From Pseudomonadota bacterium (GTDB lineage: Bacteria > Pseudomonadota > Gammaproteobacteria > Xanthomonadales > Wenzhouxiangellaceae), in contig CP053448.1 of NCBI GenBank assembly GCA_013285445.1, forward strand, positions 1,736,001 through 1,800,000: a stretch of DNA of 64,000 bases, written 5' to 3'. The translations under genes were made by a program, and so were the position numbers. Within the stretch, counting starts at the first letter, position 1. The number at the start of each line of letters is the position of its first letter. Shown one piece after another: positions 8,274 to 16,639 of this stretch. The notes under the pieces were generated by a model. It worked only from the letters and a program-made list of their open reading frames with translations. It searched no databases and was not told the origin of the DNA.

Positions 8274-8528
8274 TCACCATACAAAGGCCGCCGAAGCCAC
8301 ACCGGGTCATCCCGCAAGGACCCGTCGCGCCCGCGCAGAGTTGTTCAGATGGTATGGACACCGCCCTCCTGACTTCGGCATCGCGATGTGCCACAGTTGG
8401 GTCGGTAACAATCAACTCACGCAGGAGGACGATGTCCATGGACAAGATTACCGTAGTCGGTCTGGACCTGGCAAAGAACGTTTTTCAGGTACACGGCGTG
8501 GATGACGGCGGGCAGGTGGCTCCTTAGG
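8274..8528 (+). pseudogene. IS110-family transposase, 5' remnant
   Basis: The frame from the ATG at 8432 reads MSMDKITVVGLDLAKNVFQV then HGVDDGGQ, the start of the DEDD catalytic domain of IS110-family transposases. It stops after about 31 residues; the full family is about 340 residues. A strong ribosome binding site (GCAGGAGGA) precedes it. The roughly 155 bases before the ATG probably include the left non-coding end of the element. The remainder of the gene is gone, and the sequence passes into a structured repeat (8552-8598) and the 4.5S RNA gene. It is a dead relic inserted next to tRNA genes. Confidence 0.7.
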
Positions 8529-8551
8529 GGCTTCAAGCAGGCCCCGACTCT

Positions 8552-8598
8552 GCGTTCTCGCTCTTGCCAATGGAACCACCATTCGCTGCGAGCGACGC
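8552..8598 (+). repeat. Covarying-stem hairpin repeat, family 1 copy D
   Basis: GCG, a TTC bulge and TCGCTC (8552-8563) pair with GAGCGA and CGC (8590-8598). They enclose a 26 nt loop that contains AATGG-AACCA-CCATT and ends in CTGC. Loop and bulge match the three copies at 50381-50743, while the six-base stem differs and stays complementary. Confidence 0.75.
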
Positions 8599-8627
8599 CA
8601 GCCGCGAGCTCGATGCGCGAACAAGAA

Positions 8628-8734
8628 GGTCTCCACCAGCCCGACCCCAGCACCCGAGTGTTCCGCTGCCGCTGCTCCCTTCCGGGCCTGACGGGGTTCA
8701 CGGAATACACGGTGTGGGAAGACCGGTGGAGACC
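8628..8734 (-). ncRNA. ffs: 4.5S RNA of the signal recognition particle
   Basis: On the minus strand the termini GGTCTCCACC and GGTGGAGACC pair perfectly. The apical part has the invariant SRP core GTCAGGCCCGGAAGGGAGCAG, with the GGAA tetraloop and the asymmetric loop that binds Ffh. Its length of 107 nt fits the bacterial small SRP RNA. It lies divergently upstream of dnaX. The RNA guides co-translational membrane targeting. Confidence 0.93.
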
Positions 8735-8742
8735 AGCTGGCA

Positions 8743-8772
8743 ATTATCCCATTTTGCCGACACCGCTGGCAA
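8743..8772 (-). promoter_or_regulatory. Promoter of the 4.5S RNA gene
   Basis: On the minus strand TTGCCA (8772-8767) and GATAAT (8748-8743) are 18 bases apart, and the -10 lies 8 bases before the RNA 5' end at 8734. This is a credible sigma70 promoter. Confidence 0.65.
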
Positions 8773-8892
8773 CCAGGGGTCCGGAAAACTCGTCGGCGAG
8801 CACGCCTTCGTGTACACTGAATAGGCGCGTTCGTGCGCGCAGAAAGTGATTCTGACGACTGTTCGTCTCTTGTCGAAAAAGGCTGATATTCA

Positions 8893-10479
8893 TTGAGTTA
8901 TCAGGTACTTGCCAGGAAGTGGCGGCCGCGCGATTTTTCGCAGCTGGTGGGTCAGTCGCACGTTGTCAAGGTCTTGTCCAACGGTCTGGCGCAGGGTCGG
9001 GTGCACCATGCATTCCTGTTTACCGGAACGCGCGGGGTCGGCAAGACCACGATTGCCCGCATTCTCGCCAAATCGCTCAACTGTGTAGACGGCGTGACCG
9101 CCGAGCCCTGTGGCCAATGCGCGAACTGTGTTGCGATTGATGAGGGTCGGTTCGTTGACCTGCTCGAGATTGACGCTGCGTCGCGGACCAAGGTCGACGA
9201 TACGCGCGAAATTCTCGACAACGTTCAGTACGCACCCTCCAGTGGTCGCTTCAAGGTCTACCTCATTGACGAAGTGCACATGCTCTCGCGGCACAGCTTC
9301 AATGCCCTGCTCAAAACGCTTGAGGAGCCCCCGGATCACGTCAAGTTCGTGCTGGCGACTACCGATCCGCAGCAAATACCGGTCACCATCCTGTCACGTT
9401 GCCTGCAGTTCAATCTGCGGCGTCTGACGACCGACGAAATCGGCGGCCAGCTTGGCCGCATTCTCGAGGATGAAGGCATCGAGGCCGAATCGACAGCCAT
9501 TACGCTGCTCGCGCGCGCTGCTGATGGCAGCATGCGTGACGGGCTGAGTCTGCTCGATCAGGCGCTGGCCGGGTCCGGCCGGCTGACCGAAAGCGAAGTG
9601 CGCGAGATGCTCGGCAGCGTCGAGCAACGTCACGTCCACGCGATTGTCGAGGCGCTGGCCGAGGGCGATGCAGCGGCGGCCATTGCCGCCGTGGAAGCAG
9701 TATTTTCCCAGGCGCGTGGTATGGCGGCACTGCTCACCGACCTGGCCGAAACCTTGCACCGGATTGCGCTGATCCAGCAGCTGGAGGATTACCGCGACGA
9801 CAGCCGGGCCGACTGGGAAGCGCTGCTGCAGCTCGCCGGACGGCTGGATCCGGAAGATGTCCAGCTGTTCTACCAGATCGCGGTCACTGGACGCCGCGAC
9901 CTGCCCCTGGCGCCGACCGAGCGCAGCGGCTGCGAGATGACGGTTCTGAGGATGTTTGCGTTTCGTCCGGTCGCCCATGGCGAACCGGCCGTCAGCGGCG
10001 GCGGTGCAGGGCGGTCGGCGGATGCGGCGGGGCCGGCTGATACCTTCGATGCCGAGCGAGCGCAGGGTGATGCGCCGGAACTGAATGCCGCAAACTGGCC
10101 GGAAGTGCTGTCTTCGTTGTCGCTCAGCGACTCGTTCCGGGCGGTTGCCGGCCTGCTGGGAGTTCGCTCGGTCCATGTTCCGAACATCGAGTTCACGGCT
10201 GCTCGCGACGATGTTGCGATCATGACGAACAAGTTTCGTCAGGCGCTGGAGACGGCACTGAGCGACTGGGCCGGGCGAGCGCTGAGGGTGCGCATCGTTG
10301 CGGTCGATGACCCGGTGCCGGCGACACCGGCGCAGCTTGAGCAGGATCGTGTGGAGCAGGTCCGGGCCGATGCCGAGGCAGCGATCGACAATGATCCGGT
10401 CGTGCAGCGCCTGGTTCGCCATTTCGACGCGGAGGTCGTCCGCGAGTCCATCCGTCCGGTCAATACACGGAGTCACTGA
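8893..10479 (+). CDS. dnaX: DNA polymerase III subunit gamma/tau
   Basis: DnaX is the ATPase motor of the clamp loader. The 528 aa product starts with [15 protein letters not shown], the family signature. It has Walker A GTRGVGKT at 45-52, a zinc-binding cysteine set at residues 64, 73, 76 and 79, and the DEVH Walker B motif. A variable linker and a tau-type C-terminal domain follow. The start is TTG at 8893, with AAGG about 10 bases upstream. ybaB starts on the last base of the stop codon, and recR follows, the conserved dnaX-ybaB-recR order. A programmed frameshift making gamma was not identified. Confidence 0.96.
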   Translation: MSYQVLARKWRPRDFSQLVGQSHVVKVLSNGLAQGRVHHAFLFTGTRGVGKTTIARILAKSLNCVDGVTAEPCGQCANCVAIDEGRFVDLLEIDAASRTKVDDTREILDNVQYAPSSGRFKVYLIDEVHMLSRHSFNALLKTLEEPPDHVKFVLATTDPQQIPVTILSRCLQFNLRRLTTDEIGGQLGRILEDEGIEAESTAITLLARAADGSMRDGLSLLDQALAGSGRLTESEVREMLGSVEQRHVHAIVEALAEGDAAAAIAAVEAVFSQARGMAALLTDLAETLHRIALIQQLEDYRDDSRADWEALLQLAGRLDPEDVQLFYQIAVTGRRDLPLAPTERSGCEMTVLRMFAFRPVAHGEPAVSGGGAGRSADAAGPADTFDAERAQGDAPELNAANWPEVLSSLSLSDSFRAVAGLLGVRSVHVPNIEFTAARDDVAIMTNKFRQALETALSDWAGRALRVRIVAVDDPVPATPAQLEQDRVEQVRADAEAAIDNDPVVQRLVRHFDAEVVRESIRPVNTRSH

Positions 10480-10796
10480 TGAAAGGCAATATCGCCCAGC
10501 TCATGCAGCAGGCGCAAAAAATGCAGGAAAACCTCAAACAGGCACAGCAGGAGCTGGCCGAACTGGAAGTGACCGGCGAGGCGGGTGGCGGTCTCGTCCG
10601 GGTCTCGATGAACGGCCGCCACGAGGTGCGACGGGTCGAGATCGATGCCGAGATTGCCGATGACCGCGAGATGATCGAGGATCTGAGCGCGGCGGCATTC
10701 AATGACGCGGTCAGTCGCGTTCAGGAGATGGCGCGCGAAAAGATGAGCGGTCTGACCGGCGGGCTGCCTCTGCCGCCAGGCTTCAATCTGTCCTGA
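10479..10796 (+). CDS. ybaB: YbaB/EbfC nucleoid-associated protein
   Basis: This is a small (105 aa) DNA-binding protein of the YbaB/EbfC family. The N-terminus [20 protein letters not shown] and the [11 protein letters not shown] tail are characteristic. It forms dimers that bind DNA with little sequence specificity and influence nucleoid structure. The start codon shares one base with the dnaX stop, and recR begins 13 bases downstream, so it is the middle gene of the dnaX operon. Confidence 0.94.
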   Translation: MKGNIAQLMQQAQKMQENLKQAQQELAELEVTGEAGGGLVRVSMNGRHEVRRVEIDAEIADDREMIEDLSAAAFNDAVSRVQEMAREKMSGLTGGLPLPPGFNLS

Positions 10797-10809
10797 TTGA
10801 TGCGGCTCG

Positions 10810-11406
10810 ATGAGTGAGGATCCGTTCGACGAGCTGCTCGCCGCGCTGCGCTGCCTGCCCGGCGTCGGGTCGCGCTCGGCCCAGCGTATGGCCCTGCAAC
10901 TGCTCGAGCGCGACCGGGACGGCGGTCGGCGTCTTGCCAGAGCGCTGGAACGGGCCATGCACGAGATTCATCGCTGCCTGCGCTGCCGCAATTTCACCGC
11001 CGGTGAGCTGTGCCGGATCTGCGCCAGCGCGCGTCGTTCGGCCGAGGTGCTGTGCGTCGTGGAAAGCCCCGCCGATGTGCTGGCCATCGAGACTGCCACG
11101 GCCTTCGACGGACGCTATTTCGTGCTGCTCGGCCGGCTGTCGCCGCTTGACGGTATCGGCCCCGGTGATCTCGGCCTGGATTTGCTGGCCAGACGGCTGG
11201 ACGAGGAACCGATTGGCGAGCTGATCATTGCCACGAATACCACCGTCGAGGGCGAGGCTACGGCCCAGTATCTGCGTGAAATGGCCGAGCGACGCGGCAT
11301 TCGCATCTCGCGCCTGGCCCAGGGTGTGCCGCTTGGTGGCGAGCTTGAGCATACCGATCGATCCACGATTGCACATGCCTTCAGTACGCGGCTGCCGATG
11401 CGCTAG
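10810..11406 (+). CDS. recR: Recombination mediator RecR
   Basis: RecR works with RecF and RecO to load RecA on gapped DNA. The 198 aa product has an N-terminal helix-hairpin-helix (CLPGVGSRSAQRMA), a four-cysteine zinc finger (CLRCRNFTAGELCRIC) and a Toprim domain starting at LCVVESPADVLAIE. The C-terminus has the SRLAQGVPLGGELEHTD motif. All are standard for the family, as is the length. It ends the dnaX-ybaB-recR operon. Confidence 0.96.
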   Translation: MSEDPFDELLAALRCLPGVGSRSAQRMALQLLERDRDGGRRLARALERAMHEIHRCLRCRNFTAGELCRICASARRSAEVLCVVESPADVLAIETATAFDGRYFVLLGRLSPLDGIGPGDLGLDLLARRLDEEPIGELIIATNTTVEGEATAQYLREMAERRGIRISRLAQGVPLGGELEHTDRSTIAHAFSTRLPMR

Positions 11407-11409
11407 AAA

Positions 11410-11435
11410 CGCCCCCGTGCCGCAGCCCGGGGGCG
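11410..11435. terminator. Hairpin between recR and comEA
   Basis: CGCCCCCG (11410-11417) pairs perfectly with CGGGGGCG (11428-11435) around a 10-base loop. It lies between two convergent genes and may end transcription from both sides, although there is no U-tract. Confidence 0.6.
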
Positions 11436-11456
11436 CATGATCGCGGCCGGCGGCCA

Positions 11457-11741
11457 CTACCGCTCCGATGGTGTCTCGTCAAGCACGATCCGGTCGCGGT
11501 TGCGATCGACGGTGCGCAGGCCGATTCCGCGCACGTTGATCAGTTCATCGATATGCTCGAAATCGCCGTGTTCCTCGCGGTAGGCGACGATTGCCTCGGC
11601 CTTGGCCGAGCCCACGCCGGTCAGGGCTTCGGCCAGCTGCTCGGCGGTGGCGGTATTGATATCGACCGTCAGTTCCTCGGCCAGGCCGGTCTGGGCCAGG
11701 GCCAGCGAAAGGAAAAGTGCAATCAGCAGTTTACGCATCAT
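11457..11741 (-). CDS. comEA: ComEA-like helix-hairpin-helix DNA-binding protein
   Basis: This is a small exported protein (94 aa from the ATG at 11741) with a signal peptide (MMRKLLIALFLSLALAQTGLA). A tandem helix-hairpin-helix domain follows: VDINTATAEQLAEALTGVG and INVRGIGLRTVDRNRDRI. ComEA-type proteins bind incoming DNA in the periplasm during natural transformation. AGGAGG lies seven bases before the chosen start, which rules out the longer in-frame start at 11861. Other competence genes are not adjacent, so a role in uptake is inferred from the family only. Confidence 0.85.
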   Translation of the reverse strand: MMRKLLIALFLSLALAQTGLAEELTVDINTATAEQLAEALTGVGSAKAEAIVAYREEHGDFEHIDELINVRGIGLRTVDRNRDRIVLDETPSER

Positions 11742-11959
11742 TTTCGGTCCTCCTGTAGATGTTGAATGACACTTCCGCCGGGCACCGGCCCGACGGTGAA
11801 TCCAGTCTAGGCAGCGAGTTTGGCCGGCGAATCGGCAATTTGCCGCGATCGGCTGTAGCAATTCGCCCCTTCAAGACAGAAGAAACCTGCTTCTCAGGTT
11901 TTGAGAAATCGACGTGGTGCAATGCTGGTCAGGCACATGGATATCGAGCAGACGGGAGC

Positions 11960-12214
11960 ATGATGATGCCGAAGCACACCCCCAGGGGCAGCCGCCGTTT
12001 TCGTGATCAGGTCGTTGGCAAGCGCATCAGCGGGGTGATCACCCGCCCCGGTCGCAATGGCGAGCCACCGGTGGTTCTGATGCTGCGCTTTGATGATGGC
12101 AGCGTGGTCGAGTTTGTCTCGCCTAGAAGCGACCGACTACTCCGGGAAATCGCAACGGCGCCCGAGGCATCGGTCGAAGCGCAGCAGCTGTCGCTGGCCG
12201 GCCTGGCAGCGTGA
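11960..12214 (+). CDS. Small conserved-looking protein of unknown function
   Basis: This short frame (about 84 aa) begins with three consecutive ATG codons after GGGAG. The product has a basic N-terminus (PKHTPRGSRRFRDQVVGKR), a compact beta-rich centre (VVLMLRFDDGSVVEFVS) and a helical tail. I do not recognise the family. The central pattern of alternating hydrophobic strands suggests a small globular domain, and codon use resembles its neighbours. It could be a start misjudged by one or two codons; the second or third ATG has better spacing to the ribosome binding site. Confidence 0.55.
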   Translation: MMMPKHTPRGSRRFRDQVVGKRISGVITRPGRNGEPPVVLMLRFDDGSVVEFVSPRSDRLLREIATAPEASVEAQQLSLAGLAA

Positions 12215-12486
12215 ATTCGGTCACACTTTGCTGTGAAATCAGACAGTTTGAGCGCTTATCCACAAAACCTGTGGATAAGGTTGTGGGCAACGGCCTTCAC
12301 GGTGGCGTCACATTGGCCCCCTAGCGTATTGAACAGATTGTGGCCAGCTCATTTTTTATCTTTAAAGACAAGAGCTTATAACAAGAAATATCGGTTTGTA
12401 GCTGTTGCGATGCCGTCATTATTCTGTCAAACTGCGAATCAAACAGTTGTGTATAACATTCGAAGATACTGGGTCATGAATGCGCC
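12215..12486. other. AT-rich convergent gap with DnaA boxes
   Basis: This non-coding stretch lies between two convergent genes. It carries TTATCCACA at 12256-12264 facing TGTGGATAA at 12270-12278, both perfect DnaA boxes in inverted order five bases apart. A third near-perfect box (TGTGTATAA) lies at 12448-12456. Between them is a run much richer in A+T than the surroundings (around 12345-12460). It looks like part of a replication origin or a DnaA-titrating cluster. A convergent gap has no need of promoters, so regulation of the neighbours does not explain it. The 85-codon frame inside is not credible. Confidence 0.5.
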
Positions 12487-13935
12487 TTAAGTCTCTGATT
12501 GTTGGTTGTCGAGCATCGATGCACCGATCAGCTCCGGCCACTGGGCCAGCGAAGTGAGAATGTCGGCGCGTTCAGGTGACTGGCGCATCAGCTGATCGAC
12601 CACGGCCCGGTATTCGGGAAGCCGGATGCTGGCCAGATCAGGATCGTCGATCAGGCGTCGGCGACGGAAGTCCTGCCAGCGCGCTCGCTCGTCGTCGTCC
12701 AGCCGTTCGGGCCACAGCCGTGCGCGATAGCGAAACAGCAGCTCGTTGAGGCGCGAATCGCTAAACGGCTCACCCAGGCGTGCCAGATCATCCGGCGCCA
12801 GCGTCGCGATCCGGTCGCGCACGGCCTGATCCTGCCGCGGCGGAAAGCCGCCGTACAGATCGAGTTCAGGGTCCAGCGCGGTGTCTGCAGACGGCCGCGC
12901 GAACAGCCGGCTGAGGCGATCAAGGAACCCGCTTGCCTGCGCCAGGATGCGCGCGTGCCTGTCCAGAGCGCGACGATCGATTTGCATTCGCTCGGTGGCC
13001 TGATCGTCGAGCACCCCGATCGGGGCGATGATCGGGCAACGATTGATTCGCACCAGCTTGACCGGCAGCCTCTCGATGCCTTCAGGCAGGTCGGCTGTGG
13101 CGGTCCAGGAGCGGTCGGACAGCGCATCGATATCCAGCTCCAGGAACGGTTCGGGATCGACCGTCAGGTTCCATACCAGCCACTGCGTCTTGAACTGGGG
13201 GTGGGGTGCCAGCGGCAGCACCGGTGCCACACCGCAGCCGGGATGGGCGGGAAAGCGCGATGAGGCATGGACCAGCGGCTCACGGGCCGCCAGCAGCCGC
13301 TCAACGCGTTGTCGCTGACGCAGCTGAAGGGACCACTGCCACAGCCGCGGTTGGCGTTGCTGCACCAGGCGAGCCAGGGCGATCGTCGCCTCCACATCGG
13401 CAAGTGCATCGTGTGCATTGCGCGTATCGATTCCGTTGGCCTCGGCGACTGCTTCCAGCCGGAAGCTGGGTCGGCCATCGTCCTGATCCGGCCATTCGAT
13501 GCCGCCGGGCCGCAGCGCCCGGGTCAGCCGCAACACGTCAATCAGGTCGAAGCGACTGTTGCCGCCCGCGTATTCGTGGCGATAGGGGTCACGGAAGTTG
13601 CGCCAGAACAGGTGACGAAGCAGTTCGTCGTCGAAGCGGAAGTTGTTGAACCCGACCAGGCAGGTGGCCGGCTCATCGAGCAGTTGCCCCAGCCGGCTGA
13701 CGAAGCGGTTTTCCGGCAATCCTCGCTCGCGCGCCACTTGCGGTGTGATGCCGGTGATCAGGCAGGCAGCCGGTTGTGGCAGCACATCATCGGCCGGGCA
13801 GCAATAGAAAACCTCGGGATCGGCGACCGGAGTCAGCCCGGCGTCGGTGCGAAGTGCGGCGACCTGGGCTGGCCGATCACGGCGCGGATCAGTCCCGAAG
13901 GTCTCGAAGTCGTACCACAGAAAGGTTTCAGGCAT
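12487..13935 (-). CDS. sbcB: Exodeoxyribonuclease I
   Basis: SbcB degrades single-stranded DNA 3' to 5' in recombination and mismatch repair. From the ATG at 13935 the product is 482 aa. It opens with TFLWYDFETFG, which holds the first DEDD-family metal ligands, and continues with GFNNFRFDDELLRH, and NAHDALADVEATIALA near residue 190, completing the exonuclease core. The SH3-like and C-terminal helical domains follow. Length agrees with the E. coli enzyme. The frame opens earlier at 14004, but the family starts at MPETF. Confidence 0.94.
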   Translation of the reverse strand: MPETFLWYDFETFGTDPRRDRPAQVAALRTDAGLTPVADPEVFYCCPADDVLPQPAACLITGITPQVARERGLPENRFVSRLGQLLDEPATCLVGFNNFRFDDELLRHLFWRNFRDPYRHEYAGGNSRFDLIDVLRLTRALRPGGIEWPDQDDGRPSFRLEAVAEANGIDTRNAHDALADVEATIALARLVQQRQPRLWQWSLQLRQRQRVERLLAAREPLVHASSRFPAHPGCGVAPVLPLAPHPQFKTQWLVWNLTVDPEPFLELDIDALSDRSWTATADLPEGIERLPVKLVRINRCPIIAPIGVLDDQATERMQIDRRALDRHARILAQASGFLDRLSRLFARPSADTALDPELDLYGGFPPRQDQAVRDRIATLAPDDLARLGEPFSDSRLNELLFRYRARLWPERLDDDERARWQDFRRRRLIDDPDLASIRLPEYRAVVDQLMRQSPERADILTSLAQWPELIGASMLDNQQSET

Positions 13936-14054
13936 GAGGCCATCTTTCCACAAACCCGACCGCTTTTGCCAGCGTGCGAGGACTGCGGAATCTTCTCGCC
14001 GCATTGATGGTCGGATAGTATTCTCACTTGAAAATCATTCAGGAGCGTCAAGCG

Positions 14055-14531
14055 ATGGTCGCGATCGCAACTTTTGGTGCCGGCTGTTTCTGGGGCGTCG
14101 AGCAGGGTTTCCGCCAGTTAAACGGCGTCATGGACGCGGCGGTTGGCTACATGGGCGGACACGTCGAGCGGCCGACCTATGAGCAGGTCTGCAGCGGCAA
14201 CACCGGGCATGTGGAAGTCTGTCAGATCCGCTTCGACCCGGATCAGCTCGGCTACGAGCAGCTGGCGCGTGCGTTCTTCGGTCTGCACAATCCAACCCAG
14301 GTCAACCGCCAGGGTGTGGATATCGGCAGCCAGTACCGCTCGGTGATTTTTGTGCACGACGACCAACAGCAGCAGGTCGCCGAACGGGTTCGGCGCGAGC
14401 TCGCCGGCAGCGGCCGCTTCAGTCGTCCGATAGCCACCTCGATCGAACCGGCAACCACGTTCTGGCGGGCCGAGGACTACCACCAGCAGTACCTGACCCG
14501 CAACGGCGGCAGCTGCGCGATCCAGCAATGA
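14055..14531 (+). CDS. msrA: Peptide methionine sulfoxide reductase MsrA
   Basis: MsrA reduces methionine-S-sulfoxide in oxidised proteins. The product is 158 aa with the catalytic GCFWG motif at residues 10-14 (Cys11), then GYMGGHVERPTYEQVCSG and the C-terminal EDYHQQYL block. A Cys near the C-terminus (GGSC) is a likely resolving residue. AGGAG at 14041-14045 selects the ATG at 14055 over an earlier in-frame ATG at 14028. It overlaps the next gene by four bases. Confidence 0.94.
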   Translation: MVAIATFGAGCFWGVEQGFRQLNGVMDAAVGYMGGHVERPTYEQVCSGNTGHVEVCQIRFDPDQLGYEQLARAFFGLHNPTQVNRQGVDIGSQYRSVIFVHDDQQQQVAERVRRELAGSGRFSRPIATSIEPATTFWRAEDYHQQYLTRNGGSCAIQQ

Positions 14532-15238
14532 CCGGGCTGCCGGAACGAGTCGGTGATGCTCGCTTGTTCCTGATTCGCCATGGTCAGGCCCGTCTGGGCC
14601 ATGACGACTATGACCAGCTCTCGGCGCTTGGCCGGCGCCAGGCCCGGCAGCTGGGCGAGCGTCTGGCCGCTGTGCTGGGCGGGCCATGCGTGCTGTGGAC
14701 CGGCACGCACCGCCGTCACCGCCAGACTGCCAGCACGCTGGCGCCCGGGTTTCGAGCGCGCATCGAGGCCTGTCTCGATGAATTTCAGACCCACGCGCTG
14801 GTGCGTGCGGCGCTTGCACAATCCGACGTGCTGGCCGAGGATCCGCCTGCCCGCCACCAGCTGGCTCGTCCCGAGCAGCATCTCCAGACGCTGTTGAACT
14901 GGTTTCCGACCGTCCTGGCTGCCTGGCAGAGTGAACGCCTGCAGGTCGCAGGCGGCTCGACCTGGCGGTCTTTCCATGCCCGTGTGCAGACGCCGCTTGA
15001 GGACTGGCAGCGCGACCTGGCAGCCGGCAGGAACATCATCGTGGTGACGTCGGCCGGCGTGATCAGTACTTTGGTGGCCGCGCTGTGCGGCCGGGAGCTG
15101 GACTGGCAGCGCCGTCTGGCCGTGCAGTTGTACAATGCATCGGTCAGCACGCTGCGCCGCTGCACCAGCGGATGGGAGGCCGAGGGTGTCAACTGTATCA
15201 AGCACCTGCACGGCACCCGGTTGCGGACGCTGGCCTGA
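14528..15238 (+). CDS. Histidine phosphatase-family protein lacking the second catalytic His
   Basis: This 236 aa protein has the phosphoglycerate mutase/histidine phosphatase fold. The nucleophile motif LIRHGQAR is at residues 15-22 (His18), with a conserved Arg in THRRHRQTA and an acid residue in CLDEF. The second catalytic histidine, normally in a VSHGG-like motif, is replaced: the segment reads NIIVVTSAGVIST. Relatives with TSGG in this place are known to me, so this may be a divergent subfamily rather than a damaged gene. The substrate is unknown. It is coupled to msrA by a four-base overlap. Confidence 0.75.
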   Translation: MTGLPERVGDARLFLIRHGQARLGHDDYDQLSALGRRQARQLGERLAAVLGGPCVLWTGTHRRHRQTASTLAPGFRARIEACLDEFQTHALVRAALAQSDVLAEDPPARHQLARPEQHLQTLLNWFPTVLAAWQSERLQVAGGSTWRSFHARVQTPLEDWQRDLAAGRNIIVVTSAGVISTLVAALCGRELDWQRRLAVQLYNASVSTLRRCTSGWEAEGVNCIKHLHGTRLRTLA

Positions 15239-15275
15239 TGGTTGAAACGACACAAGCAAGGGAGCATCCAGGGCG

Positions 15276-16034
15276 GTGATTGACAAGCGCGTTATCGTGA
15301 TTACCGGATCAAGCCGCGGCATTGGCCGCAGTACCGCCGAGCTGCTGGCTGCACGCGGAGACGCCGTTGTCGTGTCGAGCCGCAATCAGGACAGCTGCGA
15401 CGCGGTGGTCAATGCGATTCGCGAGCGGGGTGGCGAGGCCATTGCGGTCGCTGCGCACATTGGTCGCGAAGAAGCACTCGAGCAGCTGGTCGAGCAGACC
15501 GTGGGCCATTACGGACGGCTTGATGCGGCGGTCATGAATGCAGCCAGCAATCCGGTCTACGGGCCGTCCGAATCGCTGGACCGCAAGGCCTTCGACGTCA
15601 TCATGCGCAACAATGTATTCAGCAGCCTGCGCCTGGCTCAGCTGTGCCGGCCGCATCTGGCCCGGGCCAGCGCTCCCGCAATCGTTCTGGTCTCGTCGAT
15701 TGCCGGCAGTTTCGGCAACACCCTGATCGGTGCCTACGGCATGTCCAAGGCGGCGGAAAACCAGCTGGTTAGAAACCTGGCACTGGAATTCGGTCCCCAG
15801 GGTATTCGCGTCAACGCGGTGGCGCCGGGGCTGGTCAAGACCGATTTTGCACAGGCGCTACTGGAAAATCGGCGCATGGTCGAGTATTTTGAGCAGACGA
15901 CGCCGCTGCGGCGCCTGGCCGAACCAGAGGACATCGCCCGAGTCATCGCCTTTCTCGCCGGGCCGGATGCCGGCTGGTTGTCCGGCCAGGTTCTCATCGC
16001 GGATGGCGGACTTTCAGTGACCGGGGGATTTTGA
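15276..16034 (+). CDS. Short-chain dehydrogenase/reductase
   Basis: This 252 aa classical SDR oxidoreductase has the NAD(P)-binding TGSSRGIG motif near residue 11, the NAA motif, a catalytic Ser in LVSSIAGS, and YGMSK as the YxxxK pair. The C-terminal GQVLIADGGLSVTGGF is typical of FabG-like and dehydrogenase/reductase family member 4-like SDRs. The start is GTG at 15276. The substrate cannot be told from sequence. It lies between the phosphatase relative and a transglycosylase on the same strand; the next gene starts almost at its stop codon. Confidence 0.85.
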   Translation: MIDKRVIVITGSSRGIGRSTAELLAARGDAVVVSSRNQDSCDAVVNAIRERGGEAIAVAAHIGREEALEQLVEQTVGHYGRLDAAVMNAASNPVYGPSESLDRKAFDVIMRNNVFSSLRLAQLCRPHLARASAPAIVLVSSIAGSFGNTLIGAYGMSKAAENQLVRNLALEFGPQGIRVNAVAPGLVKTDFAQALLENRRMVEYFEQTTPLRRLAEPEDIARVIAFLAGPDAGWLSGQVLIADGGLSVTGGF

Positions 16035-16036
16035 AG

Positions 16037-16639
16037 ATGTGGAAAAGGACACTGCCGCTGCTGGCTGCCGGTTTGGCTGCCGCACTGATCGCGGGCCTGG
16101 CCGAGGCCCAGATCTATACCTATGTGGACGAAAACGGTGTCACAGTGTTCACCGACCGGAAACCGGACACCCAGCGCTATCGCGTGCGCAACCTGGGTTG
16201 CTACGGGACCTGCCGTACCGGCGTTGACTGGCAGCGTACGCCGCTCAAGAAGGCTGCGTTCAGCGCCGAGATACGAGCCGCCAGCGAGATCTTCGGGGTT
16301 GACGCTGCCCTGGTACGCGCCATTGTCCATGCCGAGTCCTGGTTCGAGCCCCAGGCCGTGTCGCGCTCCGGTGCGCAGGGGCTAATGCAGCTGATGCCGG
16401 CAACGCAGCGGCGTTTTGGCGTTAGCAATCCTTATGATCCGCTCGACAACATTACCGCCGGGGTGGCCTATCTGGCCTGGCTGCTGGAGCGGTTCGAAGG
16501 CGACATGAGCCGCGCGATCGCGGCCTACAACGCCGGCGAGAATGCGGTCCTTCGCCACGGGGGTGTGCCGCCGTATCCGGAAACGCGCGAATACGTGCGG
16601 CGAGTCAATATTCTCTACCGACGCTACCGCAACTCCTGA
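16037..16639 (+). CDS. Lytic transglycosylase with DUF4124 domain
   Basis: This 200 aa exported protein has a signal peptide (MWKRTLPLLAAGLAAALIAG), then a DUF4124-like segment (QIYTYVDENGVTVFTDRKP). A soluble lytic transglycosylase domain follows, with catalytic Glu in VHAESWFEPQA and the GLMQLMPAT and AYNAGENAV motifs. It should cleave peptidoglycan glycan strands in the periplasm. A TTG start at 16031 is possible but overlaps the SDR stop; the ATG at 16037 gives a clean signal peptide. Its 3' end overlaps the convergent histidine kinase gene by 16 bases. Confidence 0.88.
   Translation: MWKRTLPLLAAGLAAALIAGLAEAQIYTYVDENGVTVFTDRKPDTQRYRVRNLGCYGTCRTGVDWQRTPLKKAAFSAEIRAASEIFGVDAALVRAIVHAESWFEPQAVSRSGAQGLMQLMPATQRRFGVSNPYDPLDNITAGVAYLAWLLERFEGDMSRAIAAYNAGENAVLRHGGVPPYPETREYVRRVNILYRRYRNS

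Noticed and set aside
8529..8627. A remaining part of the IS110 transposase
   Set aside because: No frame continues the DEDD domain; the stretch holds the family 1 hairpin instead.
12233..12490. An 85-codon frame in the DnaA-box gap
   Set aside because: It overlaps the DnaA boxes, has no ribosome site and its composition is unlike genes here.
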